Shown here: positions 45,125 through 57,700 of the stretch, piece after piece
Layout: the number at the start of each line of letters is the position of its first letter
How positions within the stretch are numbered: position 1 is the stretch's first letter
Assembly: GCA_029168955.1 (NCBI GenBank)
Contig: JAPDOI010001496.1
Span: forward strand, 1-64,000
DNA from: Aplectana chamaeleonis
Taxonomy: Eukaryota > Nematoda > Chromadorea > Rhabditida > Cosmocercidae
DNA length: 64,000 bases
Direction: 5' to 3'
Position numbers and translations under genes: made by a program
The notes under the pieces: model-generated
What the model was told of the DNA's origin: nothing
What the model saw: only the letters and a program-made list of their open reading frames with translations
Database searches by the model: none

Positions 45125-45740
45125 GTCCGGCTTCGCCGGCCTTCCTCTCTCTACGTAGTATTCGTTCGGCTTCGCCAAACGAAGGGCCGGCTTCGCCGGC
45201 CTTCCTCCCTCTACCTAGTATTCGTTCGGCTCCCCCGAACGATGGGCCGGCCCCCCTCTCTCTACATAGTATTCGTTCGGCTCCGCCGAACGATGGGCCG
45301 GCTTCGCCGGCCCCTCTTTCTCTACGTAGTATTCGTTCGGCTTCGCCGAACGATCGGCCGGCTTCGCCGGCCTTCCTCCCTCTACCTAGTATTCGTTCGG
45401 CTTAGCCGAACGATGGGCCGGCTTCGCCGACCTCCCTCTCTCTAAGTAGTATTCGTTCGGCTTCGCCGAACGATGGGCCGGCTTCGCCGACCCTTCGCTC
45501 TCTACGTAGTATTCGTTCGGCTTCGCCGAACGATGGGCCGGCTTCGCCGACCCCCTCTCTACGTAGTTCTCGTTCGGCTCCGCCGAACGATGGGCCGGCT
45601 TCGCCGGCCTTTATCCCTCTACCTAGTATTCGTTCGGCTCCGCCGAACGATGGCCCGGCTTCGCCGACCCCCTATCTCTACATAGTATATGTTGGGCTCC
45701 GCCGAACGATGGGCCGGCTTTGCCGACCCCCTCTCTCTAC
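45125..45740 (+). repeat. Diverged edge monomers of the satellite
   Basis: The first ten or so monomers carry more private changes than the body: CTACCTAG or CTACATAG instead of CTACGTAG, 'cggctcccccgaacg', 'gtatatgttgggctcc', and a shortened unit at about 45,240-45,260. Higher divergence at the edge is expected where unequal exchange homogenises the core less often. Confidence 0.6.
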
Positions 45741-48700
45741 GTAGTATTTGTTCGGCTCCGCCGAACGATGGGCCGGCTTCGCCGACCCCACTCCACGTAG
45801 TATTCGTTCGGCTTCGCCGAACGATGGGCCGGCTTCGCCGGCCTTCCTCTCTCTACGTAGTATTTGTTCGGCTTCGCCGAACGATGGGCCGGCTTCGCCG
45901 GCCTTCCTCCCTCTACGTAGTATTTGTTCGGCTCCGCCGAACGATGGGCCGGCTTCGCCGACCCCCCTCTCTCTACGTAGTATTCGTTCGGCTTCGCCGA
46001 ACGATGGGCCGGCTTCGCCGGCCTTCCTCTCTCTACGTAGTATTCGTTCGGCTCCGCCGAACGATGGGCCGGCTTCGCCGACCCCCCTCTCTCTACGTAG
46101 TATTCGTTCGGCTTCGCCGAACGATGGGCCGGCTTCGCCGGCCTTCCTCTCTCTACGTAGTATTCGTTCGGCTTCGCCGAACGATGGGCCGGCTTCGCCG
46201 ACCCCCTCTCTCTACGTAGTATTCGTTCGGCTTCGCCGAACGATGGGCCGGCTTCGCCGACCCCCCTCTCTCTACGTAGTATTCGTTCGGCTCCGCCGAA
46301 CGATGGACCGGCTCCGCCGGCCTTCCTCTCTCTACGTAGTATTCGTTCGGCTTCGCCGAAAGATGGGCCGGCTTCGCCGGCCTTCCTCTCTCTACGTAGT
46401 ATTTGTTCGTCCCCGCCGAACGATGGGCCGGCTTCGCCGGCCTTCCTCTCTCTACGTAGTATTCGTTCGGCTTCGCCGAACGATGGCCCGGCTTCGCCGA
46501 CCCCCCTCCCTCTACCTAGTATTTGTTCGGCTCCGCCGAACGATGGGCCGGCTTCGCCGGCCTTCCTCTCTCTACGTAGTATTTGTTCGGCTCCGCCGAA
46601 CGATGGGCCGGCTTCGCCGACCCCCCTCTCTCTACGTAGTATTTGTTCGGCTTCGCCGAACGATGGGCCGGCTTCGCCGGCCACCCTCCGCTTAGCACTC
46701 TACGTAGTATTTGTTCGGCTTCGCCGAACGATGGGCCGGCTTCGCCGACCCCCCTCTCTCTACGTAGTATTCGTTCGGCTTCGCCGAACGATGGGCCGGC
46801 TTCGCCGGCCTTCCTCTCTCTACGTAGTATTCGTTCGGCTTCGCCGAACGATGGGCCGGCTTCGCCGGCCACCCTCCGCTTAGCACTCTCTACGTAGTAT
46901 TTGTTCGGCTTCGCCGAACGATGGGCCGGCTTTGCCGACTCCACTCTCTCTACGTAGTATCTGTTCGGCTTCGCCGAACGATGGCCGGCTTCGCCGACCT
47001 TCCTCTCTCTACGTAGTATCTGTTCGGCTTCGCCGAACGATGGGCCGGCTTCGCCGGCCACCCTCTCTCTACGTAGTATCTGTTCGGCTTCGCCGAACGA
47101 TGGGCCGGCTTCGCCGGCCTTCCTCTCTACGTAGTATCTGTTCGGCTTCGCCGAACGATGGGCCGGCTTCGCCGGCCTTCCTCTCTACGTAGTATCTGTT
47201 CGGCTCCGGCAAACGATGGGCCGGCTTCGCCGGCCCCCCTCTCTCTACGTAGTATTCGTTCGGCTCCGCCGCACGATGGGCCGGCTTCGCCGGCCTTCCT
47301 CTCTCTACGTAGTATTCTTTCAGCTACGCCGAACGATGGGCCGGCTTCGCCGTCCCCTCTCTCTACGTAGTATCTGTTCGGCTTCGCCGAACGATGGGCC
47401 GGCTTCGCCGACCCCCCACTCTACGTAGTATTCGTTCGGCTCTGCCGAACGATGGGCCGGCTTCGCCGACCCCCCTCCGCTTAGCACTCTACGTAGTATT
47501 TGTTCGGCTTCGCCGAACGATGGGCCGGCTTCGCCGACCCCCTCTCTCTACGTAGTATTTGTTCGGCTTCGCCGAACGATGGGCCGGCTTCGCCGGCCCT
47601 CCTCTCTACGTAGTATTCGTTCGGCTTCGCCGAACGATGGGCCGGCTTCGCCGGCCACCCTCCGCTTAGCACTCTACGTAGTATCTGTTCGGCTCCGCCG
47701 AACGATGGGCCGGCTTCGCCGACCCCCTCTCTACGTAGTATCTGTTCGGCTTCGCCGAACGATGGGCCGGCTTCGCCGGCCTTCCTCTCTCTACGTAGTA
47801 TCTGTTCGGCTTCGCCGAACGATGGGCCGGCTTCGCCGGCCACCCTCTCTCTACGTAGTATCTGTTCGGCTTCGCCGAACGATGTGTCGGCTTCGCCGAC
47901 CCCCCTCTCTCTACGTAGTATTCGTTCGGCTTTGCCGAACGATGGGCCGGCTTCGCCGGCCTTCCTCTCTCTACGCAGTATTCGTTCGGCTTAGCCGAAC
48001 GATGGGCCGGCTTCGCCGACCCCCCTCTACTTAGTATTCGCTCGGCTCCGCCGAACGATGGGCCGGCTTCGCCGACCCCCCTCTACGTAGTATTCGTTCG
48101 GCTTCGCCGAACGATGGGCCGGCCTCGCCGGCCTTCCTCTCTCTCTACGTAGTATTTGTTCGGCTCCGCCGAACGATGGGCCGGCTTCGCCGGCCCCTCT
48201 CTCTCTACGTAATATTCTTTCGGCTCCACCAAACGATGGGCCGGCTTCGTCGACCCCCCTCTCTCTACCTAGTATTCGTTCGGTTCCGCCGAACGATTGG
48301 CCGGCTTCGCCGACCCCCTCTCTCTACGTAGTATCCGTTCGACTTCGCCGAACGATGGGCCGGCTTCGCCGGCCACCCTCCGCTTAGCACTCTATACGTA
48401 GAATTTGTTCGGCTTCGCCGAACGATGGGCCGGCTTCGCCGGCCTTCCTCCCTCTACCTAGTATTCGTTCGGATCCGCCAAACGATGGGCCGGCTTCGCC
48501 GACCCCCTCTCTCTACGTGGTATTCGTTCGGCTCCGCCGAACGATGAACCGGCTTCGCCGACCCCCCTCTTTCTACGTAGTATTTGGTCGGCCTCGCCGA
48601 ACGATGGGCCGGCTTCGCCGGCCTTCCTCTCTACGTAGTATCTGTTCGGCTTCGCCGAACGATGGGCCGGCTTCGCCGGCCCTCCTCTCTCTACGTAGTA

Positions 48701-51700
48701 TCTGTTCGGCTTCGCCGAACGATGGGCCGGCTTCGCCGACCCCTCTCTCTACGTAGTATTCGTTCGGCTTCGCCGAACGATGGGCCGGCTTCGCCGACCC
48801 CTCTCTCTACGTAGTATCTGTTCGGCTTCGCCGAACGATGGGCCGGCTTCGCCGACCCCCTCTCTACGTAGTATCTGTTCGGCTTCGCCGAACGATGGGC
48901 CGGCTTCGCCGGCCTTCCTCTCTCTACGTAGTATCTGTTCGGCTTTGCCGAACGATGGGCCGGCTTCGCCGACCCTCTCTCTACGTAGTATCTGTTCGGC
49001 TTCGCCGAACGATGGGCCGGCTTCGCCGGCCCCTCTCTCTACGTAGTATCTGTTCGGCTTCGCCGAACGATGGGCCGGCTTCGCCGACCCCCTCTCTCTA
49101 CGTAGTATCTGTTCGGCTCCGCCGAACGATGGGCCGGATTCGCCGGCCTTCCTCTCTCTACGTAGGATTGGTTCGGCTTCGCCGAACGAAGGGCCGGCTT
49201 CGCCGGCCTTCTTCCTTCTACATAGTATTCGTTCGGCTCCGCCGAGCGATGGGCCGGCTTCGCCGGCCCCTCTCTCTCTACGTAGTATTCGTTCGGCTTC
49301 GCCGAACGATGGGCCGGCTCCGCCGACCCCCCTCTCTTTACGTAGTATTCTTTCGGCTTCGCCGAACGATGGGCCGGCCTCGCCGGCCTTCCTCTCTCTA
49401 CGTAGTATTTGTTCGGCTCCGCCGAACGATGGGCCGGCTTCGCCGGCCTTCCTCTCTCTACGTAGTATTCGTTCGGCTGCGCCGAACGATGGGCCGGCTT
49501 CGCCGGCCCCCCTCTCTCTACCTAGTATCTGTTCGGCTTCGCCGAACGATGGGCCGGCTTCGCCGGCCTTCCTCTCTACGTAGTATCTGTTCGGCTTCGC
49601 CGAACGATGGGCCGGCTTCGCCGGCCCCCTCTCTACGTAGTATCTGTTCGGCTTCGCCGAACGATGGCCGGCTTCGCCGACCCCTCTCTCTACGTAGTAT
49701 TCGTTCGGCTTCGCCGAACGATGGGCCGGCTTCGCCGGACCCTCCTCTCTCTACGTAGTATTCGTTCGGCTTCGCCGAACGATGGGCCGGCTTCGCCGAC
49801 CTCCTCTCTACGTAGTATCTGTTCGGCTTCGCCGAACGATGGGCCGGCTTCGCCGGCCACCTCCGCTTAGCACTCTCTACGTAGTATCTGTTCGGCTTTG
49901 CCGAACGATGGGCCGGCTTCGCCGACCTTCCTTTCTCTACCTATTATTTGTTCGGCTCCGCCGAACGATGGGCCGGCTTCGCCGACCCCCCTCTACGTAG
50001 TATTCGTTCGGCTTCGCCGAACGATGGGCCGGCTTCGCCGGCCTTCCTCTCTCTACGTAGTATTTGTTCGTCTCCGCCGAACGATGGGCCGGCTTCGCCG
50101 GCCACCCTCCGCTTAGCACTCTCTACGTAGTATTTGGTCGGCTACGCCGAACGATGGGCCGGCTTCGCCGACCCCCCTCTCTCTACGTAGTATTTGTTCG
50201 TCTCCGCCGAAAGATGGGCCGGCTTCGCCGACCCCCCTCTCTCTACGTAGTATCTGTTCGGCTTCGCCGAACGATGGCCGGCTTCGCCGGCCTTCCTCTC
50301 TCTACGTAGTATCTGTTCGGCTTCGCCGAACGATGGGCCGGCTTCGCCGACCCCTCTCTCTACGTAGTATTCGTTCGGCTTCGCCGAACGATGGGCCGGC
50401 TTCGCCGACCCCTCTCTCTACGTAGTATCTGTTCGGCTCTGCCGAACGATGGGCCGGCTTCGCCGGCCTTCCTCTCTCTACGTAGTATTCGTTCGGCTTC
50501 GCCGAACGATGGGCCGGCTTCGCCGACCCCCCTCTCTCTACATAGTATTTGTTCCGCTTCGCCGAACGATGGGGCGCCTTCGGCGGCCACCCTCCGCTTA
50601 GGACTCTACGTAGTATCTGTTCGGCTTCGCCGAACGATGGGCCGGCTTCGCCGACCCCTCTCTCTACGTAGTATTCGTTCGGCTTCGCCGAACGATGGGC
50701 CGGCTTCGCCGACCTTCCTCTCTCTACGAAATAGTTGTTCGGCTTCGCCGAACAATGGGCCAGCTTCGCCGGCCTTCCTCCCTCTACGTAGTATTTGTTC
50801 GGCTCCGCCGAACGAAGGGCCGTCTTCGACGACCTTCCTCTCTCTCTACGTAGTATTCGTTCGGCTTTGCCGAACGATGGGCCGCCTTCGCCGGCCTTCC
50901 TCTCTCTACGTAGTATCTGTTCGGCTTCGCCGAACGATGGGCCGGCTTCGCCGACCCTCTCTCTCTACGTAGTATCTGTTCGGCTTCGCCGAACGATGGG
51001 CCGGCTTCGCCGACCCTCCTCTCTCTACGTAGTATCTGTTCGGCTTCGCCGAACGATGGGCCGGCTTCGCCGACCTTCCTCTCTCTACGTAGTATCTGTT
51101 CGGCTTCGCCGAACGATGGGCCGGCTTCGCCGACCTTCCTCTCTACGTAGTATCTGTTCGGCTTCGCCGAACGATGGGCCGGCTTCGCCGACCCCTCTCT
51201 CTACGTAGTATCTGTTCGGCTTCGCCGAACGATGGGCCGGCTTCGCCGACCACTCTCTCTACGTAGTATCTGTTCGGCTTCGCCGAACGATGGGCCGGCT
51301 TCGCCGGCCTTCCTCTCTACGTAGTATCTGTTCGGCTTCGCCGAACGATGGGCCGGCTTCGCCGACCCCTCCTCTCTACGTAGTATCTGTTCGGCTTCGC
51401 CGAACGATGGCCGGCTTCGCCGACCTTCCTCTCTCTACGTAGTATTCGTTCGGCTTCGCCGAACGATGGGCCGGCTTCGCCGACCCCTCCTCTCTACGTA
51501 GTATCTGTTCGGCTCCGCCGAACGATGGGCCGGCTTCGCCGACCCCTCTCTCTACGTAGTATCTGTTCGGCTTCGCCGAACGATGGGCCGGCTTCGCCGG
51601 CCTCCTCTCTCTACGTAGTATTCGTTCGGCTTCGCCGAACGATGGCCGGCTTCGCCGGCCACCCTCCGCTTAGCACTCTCTACGTAGTATCTGTTCGGCT

Positions 51701-54700
51701 TCGCCGAACGATGGGCCGGCTTCGCCGGCCACCTCTCTCACGTAGTATCTGTTCGGCTTCGCCGAACGATGGGCCGGCTTCGCCGGCCACCCTCCGCTTA
51801 GCACTCTACGTAGTATCTGTTCGGCTTCGCCGAACGATGGGCCGGCTTTGCCGACCCCCTCTCTCTACGTAGTATTTGTTCGGCTTCGCCGAACGATGGG
51901 CCGGCTTCGCCGGCCACCCTCCGCTTAGCACTCTACGTAGTATTTGTTCGGCTTCGCCGAACGATGGGCCGGCTTCGCCGACCCCCCTCTCTCTACGTAG
52001 TATTCGTTCGGCTTCGCCGAACGATGGGCCGGCTTCGCCGACCCCCCTCTCTCTACGTAGTATTTGTTCGGCTTCGCCGAACGATGGGCCGGCTTCGCCG
52101 GCCTTCCTCTCTCTACGTAGTATTTGTTCGGCTTCGCCGAACGATGGGCCGGCTTCGCCGACCCCCCTCTCTCTACATAGTATTCGTTCGGCTTCGCCGA
52201 ACGATGGGCCGCCCTCGCCGGCCACCTCTCTCTACGTAGTATCTCGTTCGGCTTCGCCGAACGATGGGCCGGCTTCGCCGACCCCCTCTCTCTACGTAGT
52301 ATCTGTTCGGCTTCGCCGAACGATGGGCCGGCTTCGCCGGCCTCCCTCTCTACGTAGTATCTGTTCGGCTTCGCCGAACGATGGGCCGGCTTCGCCGACC
52401 TTCTCTCTACGTAGTATCTGTTCGGCTTCGCCGAACGATGGGCCGGCTTCGCCGGCCACCCTCCTCTCTCTACGTAGTATCTGTTCGGCTTCGCCGAACG
52501 ATGGGCCGGCTTCGCCGGCCCTCTCTACGTAGTATCTGTTCGGCTTCGCCGAACGATGGGCCGGCTTCGCCGGCCTTCCTCCTCTCTACGTAGTATCTGT
52601 TCGGCTTCGCCGAACGATGGGCCGGCTTCGCCGACCCCTCTCTCTACGTAGTATTCGTTCGGCTTCGCCGAACGATGGGCCGGCTTTGCCGACCCCCCTC
52701 TCTCTACGTAGTATTCGTTCGGCTTCGCCAAACGATGGGCCGGCTTCGCCGGCCACCCTCTCTCTACGTAGTATTCGTTCGGCTTCGCCAAACGATGGGC
52801 CGGCTTCGCCGGCCACCCTCCGCTTAGCACTCTACGTAGTATTCGTTCGGCTCCGCCGAACGATGGGCCCGCTTCGCCGGCCTTTCTCTCTCTACGTAGT
52901 ATTCGTTCGGCTTCGCCGAACGATGGGCCGGCTTCGCCGGCCCCTCTCTCTCTACGTAGTATTCGCAAGGCTCCGCCGAACGATCGGCCGGCTTCGCCGA
53001 CCCCCCTCTCTAGACATAGTATTCGTTCGGCTGCGCCGAACGATGGGCCGGCTTCGCCGACCTTCCTCTCTCTACATAGTATTCGTTCGGCTTCGCCGAA
53101 CGATGGGCCGGCTTCGCCGACCCCCCTCTCTCTACGTAGTATTCGTTCGGCTTCGCCGAACGATGGGCTGGCTTCGCCGCCCCCCCTCTCTCTACATAGT
53201 ATTCGTTCGGCTTCGCCGAACGATGGGCCGCCTTCCCCGGCCACCCTCTCTCTACGTGGTATTCCTTCGGCTTCGCCGAACGATGGGCTGGCTTCGCCGA
53301 CCCCCCTCTCTCTACATAGTATTCGTTCGGCTCCGCCGAACGATGGGCCGGCTTCGCCGGCCACCCTCCGCTTAGCACTCTCTACGTAGTATTCTTTCGG
53401 CTTCGCCGAACGATGGGCCGGCTTCGCTGACCCCCTCTCTCTACATAGTATTCGTTCGGCTGCGCCGAACGATGGGCCGGCTTCGGCGAGCCCACTCTCT
53501 ACGTAGTATCTGTTCGGCTTCGCCGAACGATGGGCCGGCTTCGCCGACCCTTCCTCTCTCTACGTAGTATCTGTTCGGCTTCGCCGAACGATGGGCCGGC
53601 TTCGCCGGCCCCTCTCTCTACGTAGTATCTGTTCGGCTTCGCCGAACGATGGGCCGGCTTCGCCGACCCCTCTCTCTACGTAGTATCTGTTCGGCTTCGC
53701 CGAACGATGGGCCGGCTTCGCCGACCTTCCTCTCTCTACGTAGTATCTGTTCGGCTTCGCCGAACGATGGGCCGGCTTCGCCGACCCCTCTCTCTACGTA
53801 GTATCTGTTCGGCTTCGCCGAACGATGGGCCGGCTTCGCCGACCCTCCGCTTAGCACTCTACGTAGTATCTGTTCGGCTTCGCCGAACGATGGGCCGGCT
53901 TCGCCGACCCCTCTCTACTTAGTATTCGTTCGGCCCCACCGAACGATGGGCCGGCTTCGCCGACCCCCCCTCTCTCTACATAGTACTCGTTCGGCTCCGC
54001 CGAACGATGGGCCGGCTTCGCCGACCTTCCTCTCTCTACATAGTATTCGTTCGGCTCCGCCGAACGATGGGCCGGCTTAGCCGGCCCCTCTCTCTCTACG
54101 TAGTATTCGTTCGGCCGCGCCGAACGATGGCCGGCTTCGCCGACCCTCTCTCTACGTAGTATCTGTTCGGCTTCGCCGAACGATGGGCCGGCTTCGCCGA
54201 CCTTCCTCTCTACGTAGTATTCGTTCGGCTTCGCCGAACGATGGGCCGGCTTCGCCGGCCTTCCTCTCTCTACGTAGTATCTGTTCGGCTTCGCCGAACG
54301 ATGGGCCGGCTTCGCCGGCCCCTCTCTCTACGTAGTATTCGTTCGGCTTCGCCGAACGATGGGCCGGCTTCGCCGACCCTCCCTCTCTCTACGTAGTATC
54401 TGTTCGGCTTCGCCGAACGATGGGCCGGCTTCGCCGACCCTCTCTCTACGTAGTATCGTTCGGCTTCGCCGAACGATGGCCGGCTTCGCCGGCCCCCTCT
54501 CTCTACGTAGTATCTGTTCGGCTTCGCCGAACGATGGGCCGGCTTCGCCGACCCCTCTCTCTACGTAGTATCTGTTCGGCTTCGCCGAACGATGGGCCGG
54601 CTTCGCCGACCTTCCTCTCTACGTAGTATCTGTTCGGCTTCGCCGAACGATGGGCCGGCTTCGCCGGCCTTCCTCTCTACGTAGTATCTGTTCGGCTTCG

Positions 54701-57700
54701 CCGAACGATGGGCCGGCTTCGCCGACCCCCTCTCTCTACGTAGTATCTGTTCGGCTTCGCCGAACGATGGGCCGGCTTCGCCGACCTTCCTCTCTACGTA
54801 GTATCTGTTCGGCTTCGCCGAACGATGGGCCGGCTTCGCCGACCCCTCTCTCTACGTAGTATCTGTTCGGCTTCGCCGAACGATGGGCCGGCTTCGCCGG
54901 CCACCCTCTCTCTACGTAGTATCTGTTCGGCTTCGCCGAACGATGGGCCGGCTTCGCCGACCTTCTCTCTACGTAGTATCTGTTCGGCTTCGCCGAACGA
55001 TGGCCGGCTTCGCCGGCCCCTCCTCTCTACGTAGTATCTGTTCGGCTTCGCCGAACGATGGGCCGGCTTCGCCGGCCCCCTCTCTCTACGTAGTATTCGT
55101 TCGGCTTCGCCGAACGATGGGCCGGCTTCGCCGGCCACCCTCCGCTCTCTCTACGTAGTATCTGTTCGGCTTCGCCGAACGATGGGCCGGCTTCGCCGAC
55201 CCCTCTCTCTACGTAGTATCTGTTCGGCTTCGCCGAACGATGGGCCGGCTTCGCCGGCCTTCCTCTCTACGTAGTATTCGTTCGGCTTCGCCGAACGATG
55301 GGCCGGCTTCGCCGGACCCTCTCTCTACGTAGTATTCGTTCGGCTTCCGCCGAACGAGGGGCCGGCTTCGCCGGCCACCCCTCTCTACGTAGTATTTGTT
55401 CGGCTTCGCCGAACGATGGGCCGGCTTCGCCGGACCCCCTCTCTCTACGTAGTATCTGTTCGGCTTCGCCGAACGATGGGCCGGCTTCGCCGACCTTCCT
55501 CTCTACGTAGTATCTGTTCGGCTCCGCCGAACGATGGGCCGGCTTCGCCGGCCTTCCTCTCTCTACGTAGTATCTGTTCGGCTTCGCCGAACGATGGGCC
55601 GGCTTCGCCGGCCTTCCTCTCTCTACGTAGTATCTGTTCGGCTTCGCCGAACGATGGGCCGGCTTCGCCGACCCTCCTCTCTACGTAGTATCTGTTCGGC
55701 TTCGCCGAACGATGGGCCGGCTTCGCCGGCCTTCCTCTCTACGTAGTATTCGTTCGGCTTCGCCGAACGATGGGCCGGCTTCGCCGGCCTTCCTCTCTCT
55801 ACGTAGTATCTGTTCGGCTTCGCCGAACGATGGCCGGCTTCGCCGGCCCCTCTCTCTACGTAGTATTCGTTCGGCTTCGCCGAACGATGGGCCGGCTTCG
55901 CCGACCCCTCTCTCTACGTAGTATCTGTTCGGCTTCGCCGAACGATGGGCCGGCTTCGCCGACCTTCCTCTCTACGTAGTATCTGTTCGGCTTCGCCGAA
56001 CGATGGGCCGGCTTCGCCGGCCACCTCCGCTTAGCACTCTACGTAGTATCTGTTCGGCTTCGCCGAACGATGGGCCGGCTTCGCCGGCCACCCTCTCTCT
56101 ACGTAGTATCTGTTCGGCTTCGCCGAACGATGGGCCGGCTTCGCCGGCCTTCCTCTCTACGTAGTATCTGTTCGGCTTCGCCGAACGATGGGCCGGCTTC
56201 GCCGGCCACCCTCCGCTTAGCACTCTACGTAGTATCTGTTCGGCTTCGCCGAACGATGGGCCGGCTTCGCCGGCCACCTCTCTCTCTACGTAGTATCTGT
56301 TCGGCTTCGCCGAACGATGGGCCGGCTTCGCCGACCCCTCTCTCTCTACGTAGTATCTGTTCGGCTTCGCCGAACGATGGGCCGGCTTCGCCGACCTTCC
56401 TCTCTTTACATAGTACTAGTTCGGCTCCGCCGAACGATGGGCCGGCTTCGCCGGCCCCTCTCTCTACGTAGTATCTCGTTCGGCTTCGCCGAACGATGGG
56501 CCGGCTTCGCCGGCCTTCCGCTCTCTCTACGTAGTATCTGTTCGGCTTCGCCGAACGATGGGCCGGCTTCGCCGGCCTTCCTCTCTACGTAGTATCTGTT
56601 CGGCTTCGCCGAACGATGGGCCGGCTTCGCCGACCCCTCTCTCTACGTAGTATCTGTTCGGCTTCGCCGAACGATGGGCCGGCTTCGCCGACCCCTCTCT
56701 CTACGTAGTATTCGTTCGGCTTCGCCGAACGATGGGCCGGCTTCGCCGACCCCTCTCTCTACGTAGTATCTGTTCGGCTTCGCCGAACGATGGCCGGCTT
56801 CGCCGGCTTCGCCGACCCCTCTCTACGTAGTATTCGTTCGGCTTCGCCGAACGATGGGCCGGCTTCGCCGGCCTTCCTCTCTACGTAGTATTCGTTCGGC
56901 TTCGCCGAACGATGGGCCGGCTTCGCCGACCCTCCTCTCTACGTAGTATCTGTTCGGCTTCGCCGAACGATGGCCGGTTTCGCCGGCCTTCCTCTCTCTA
57001 CGAAGTATTTGTACGGCTTTGCCGAACGATGGGCCGGCTTCGCCGGCCTTCCTCTCTCTACGCAGTATTCGTTCGGCTTAGCCGAACGATGGGCCGGCTT
57101 CGCCGACCCCCCTCTACGTAGTATTTGTTCGGCTTCGCCGAACGATGGGCCGGCTTTGGTGGCCCCCTCTCTCTACGTAGTATCTGTTCGGCTTCGCCGA
57201 ACGATGGGCCGGCTTCGCCGACCCCTCTCTACGTAGTATCTGTTCGGCTTCGCCAAACGATGGGCCGGTTTCGCCGGCCTTCCTCTCTCTACGTAGTATT
57301 AGTTCGGCTTCGCCGAACGATGGGCCGGCTTCGCCGGCCTTCCTCTACCTAGTATTCGTTCGGCTCCGCCGAACGATGGGCCGGCTTCGCCGACCCCCCT
57401 CTCTCTACGTAGTATTTGTTCGGCTTCGCCGAACGATGGGCCGGCTTCGCCGGCCTTCCTCTCTCTACGTAGTATTCGTTCGGCTTCGCCGAACGATGGG
57501 CCGGCTTCGCCGGCCTTCCTCTCTCTACGTAGTATTCGTTCGGCTTCGCCGAACGATGGGCCGGCTTCGCCGACCCCCCTCTCTCTACGTAGTATTCGTT
57601 CGGCTTCGCCGAACGATGGGCCGGCTTCGCCGGCCTTCCTCTCTCTACGTAGTATTTGTTCGGCTTCGCCGAACGATGGGCCGGCTTCGCCGGCCTTCCT

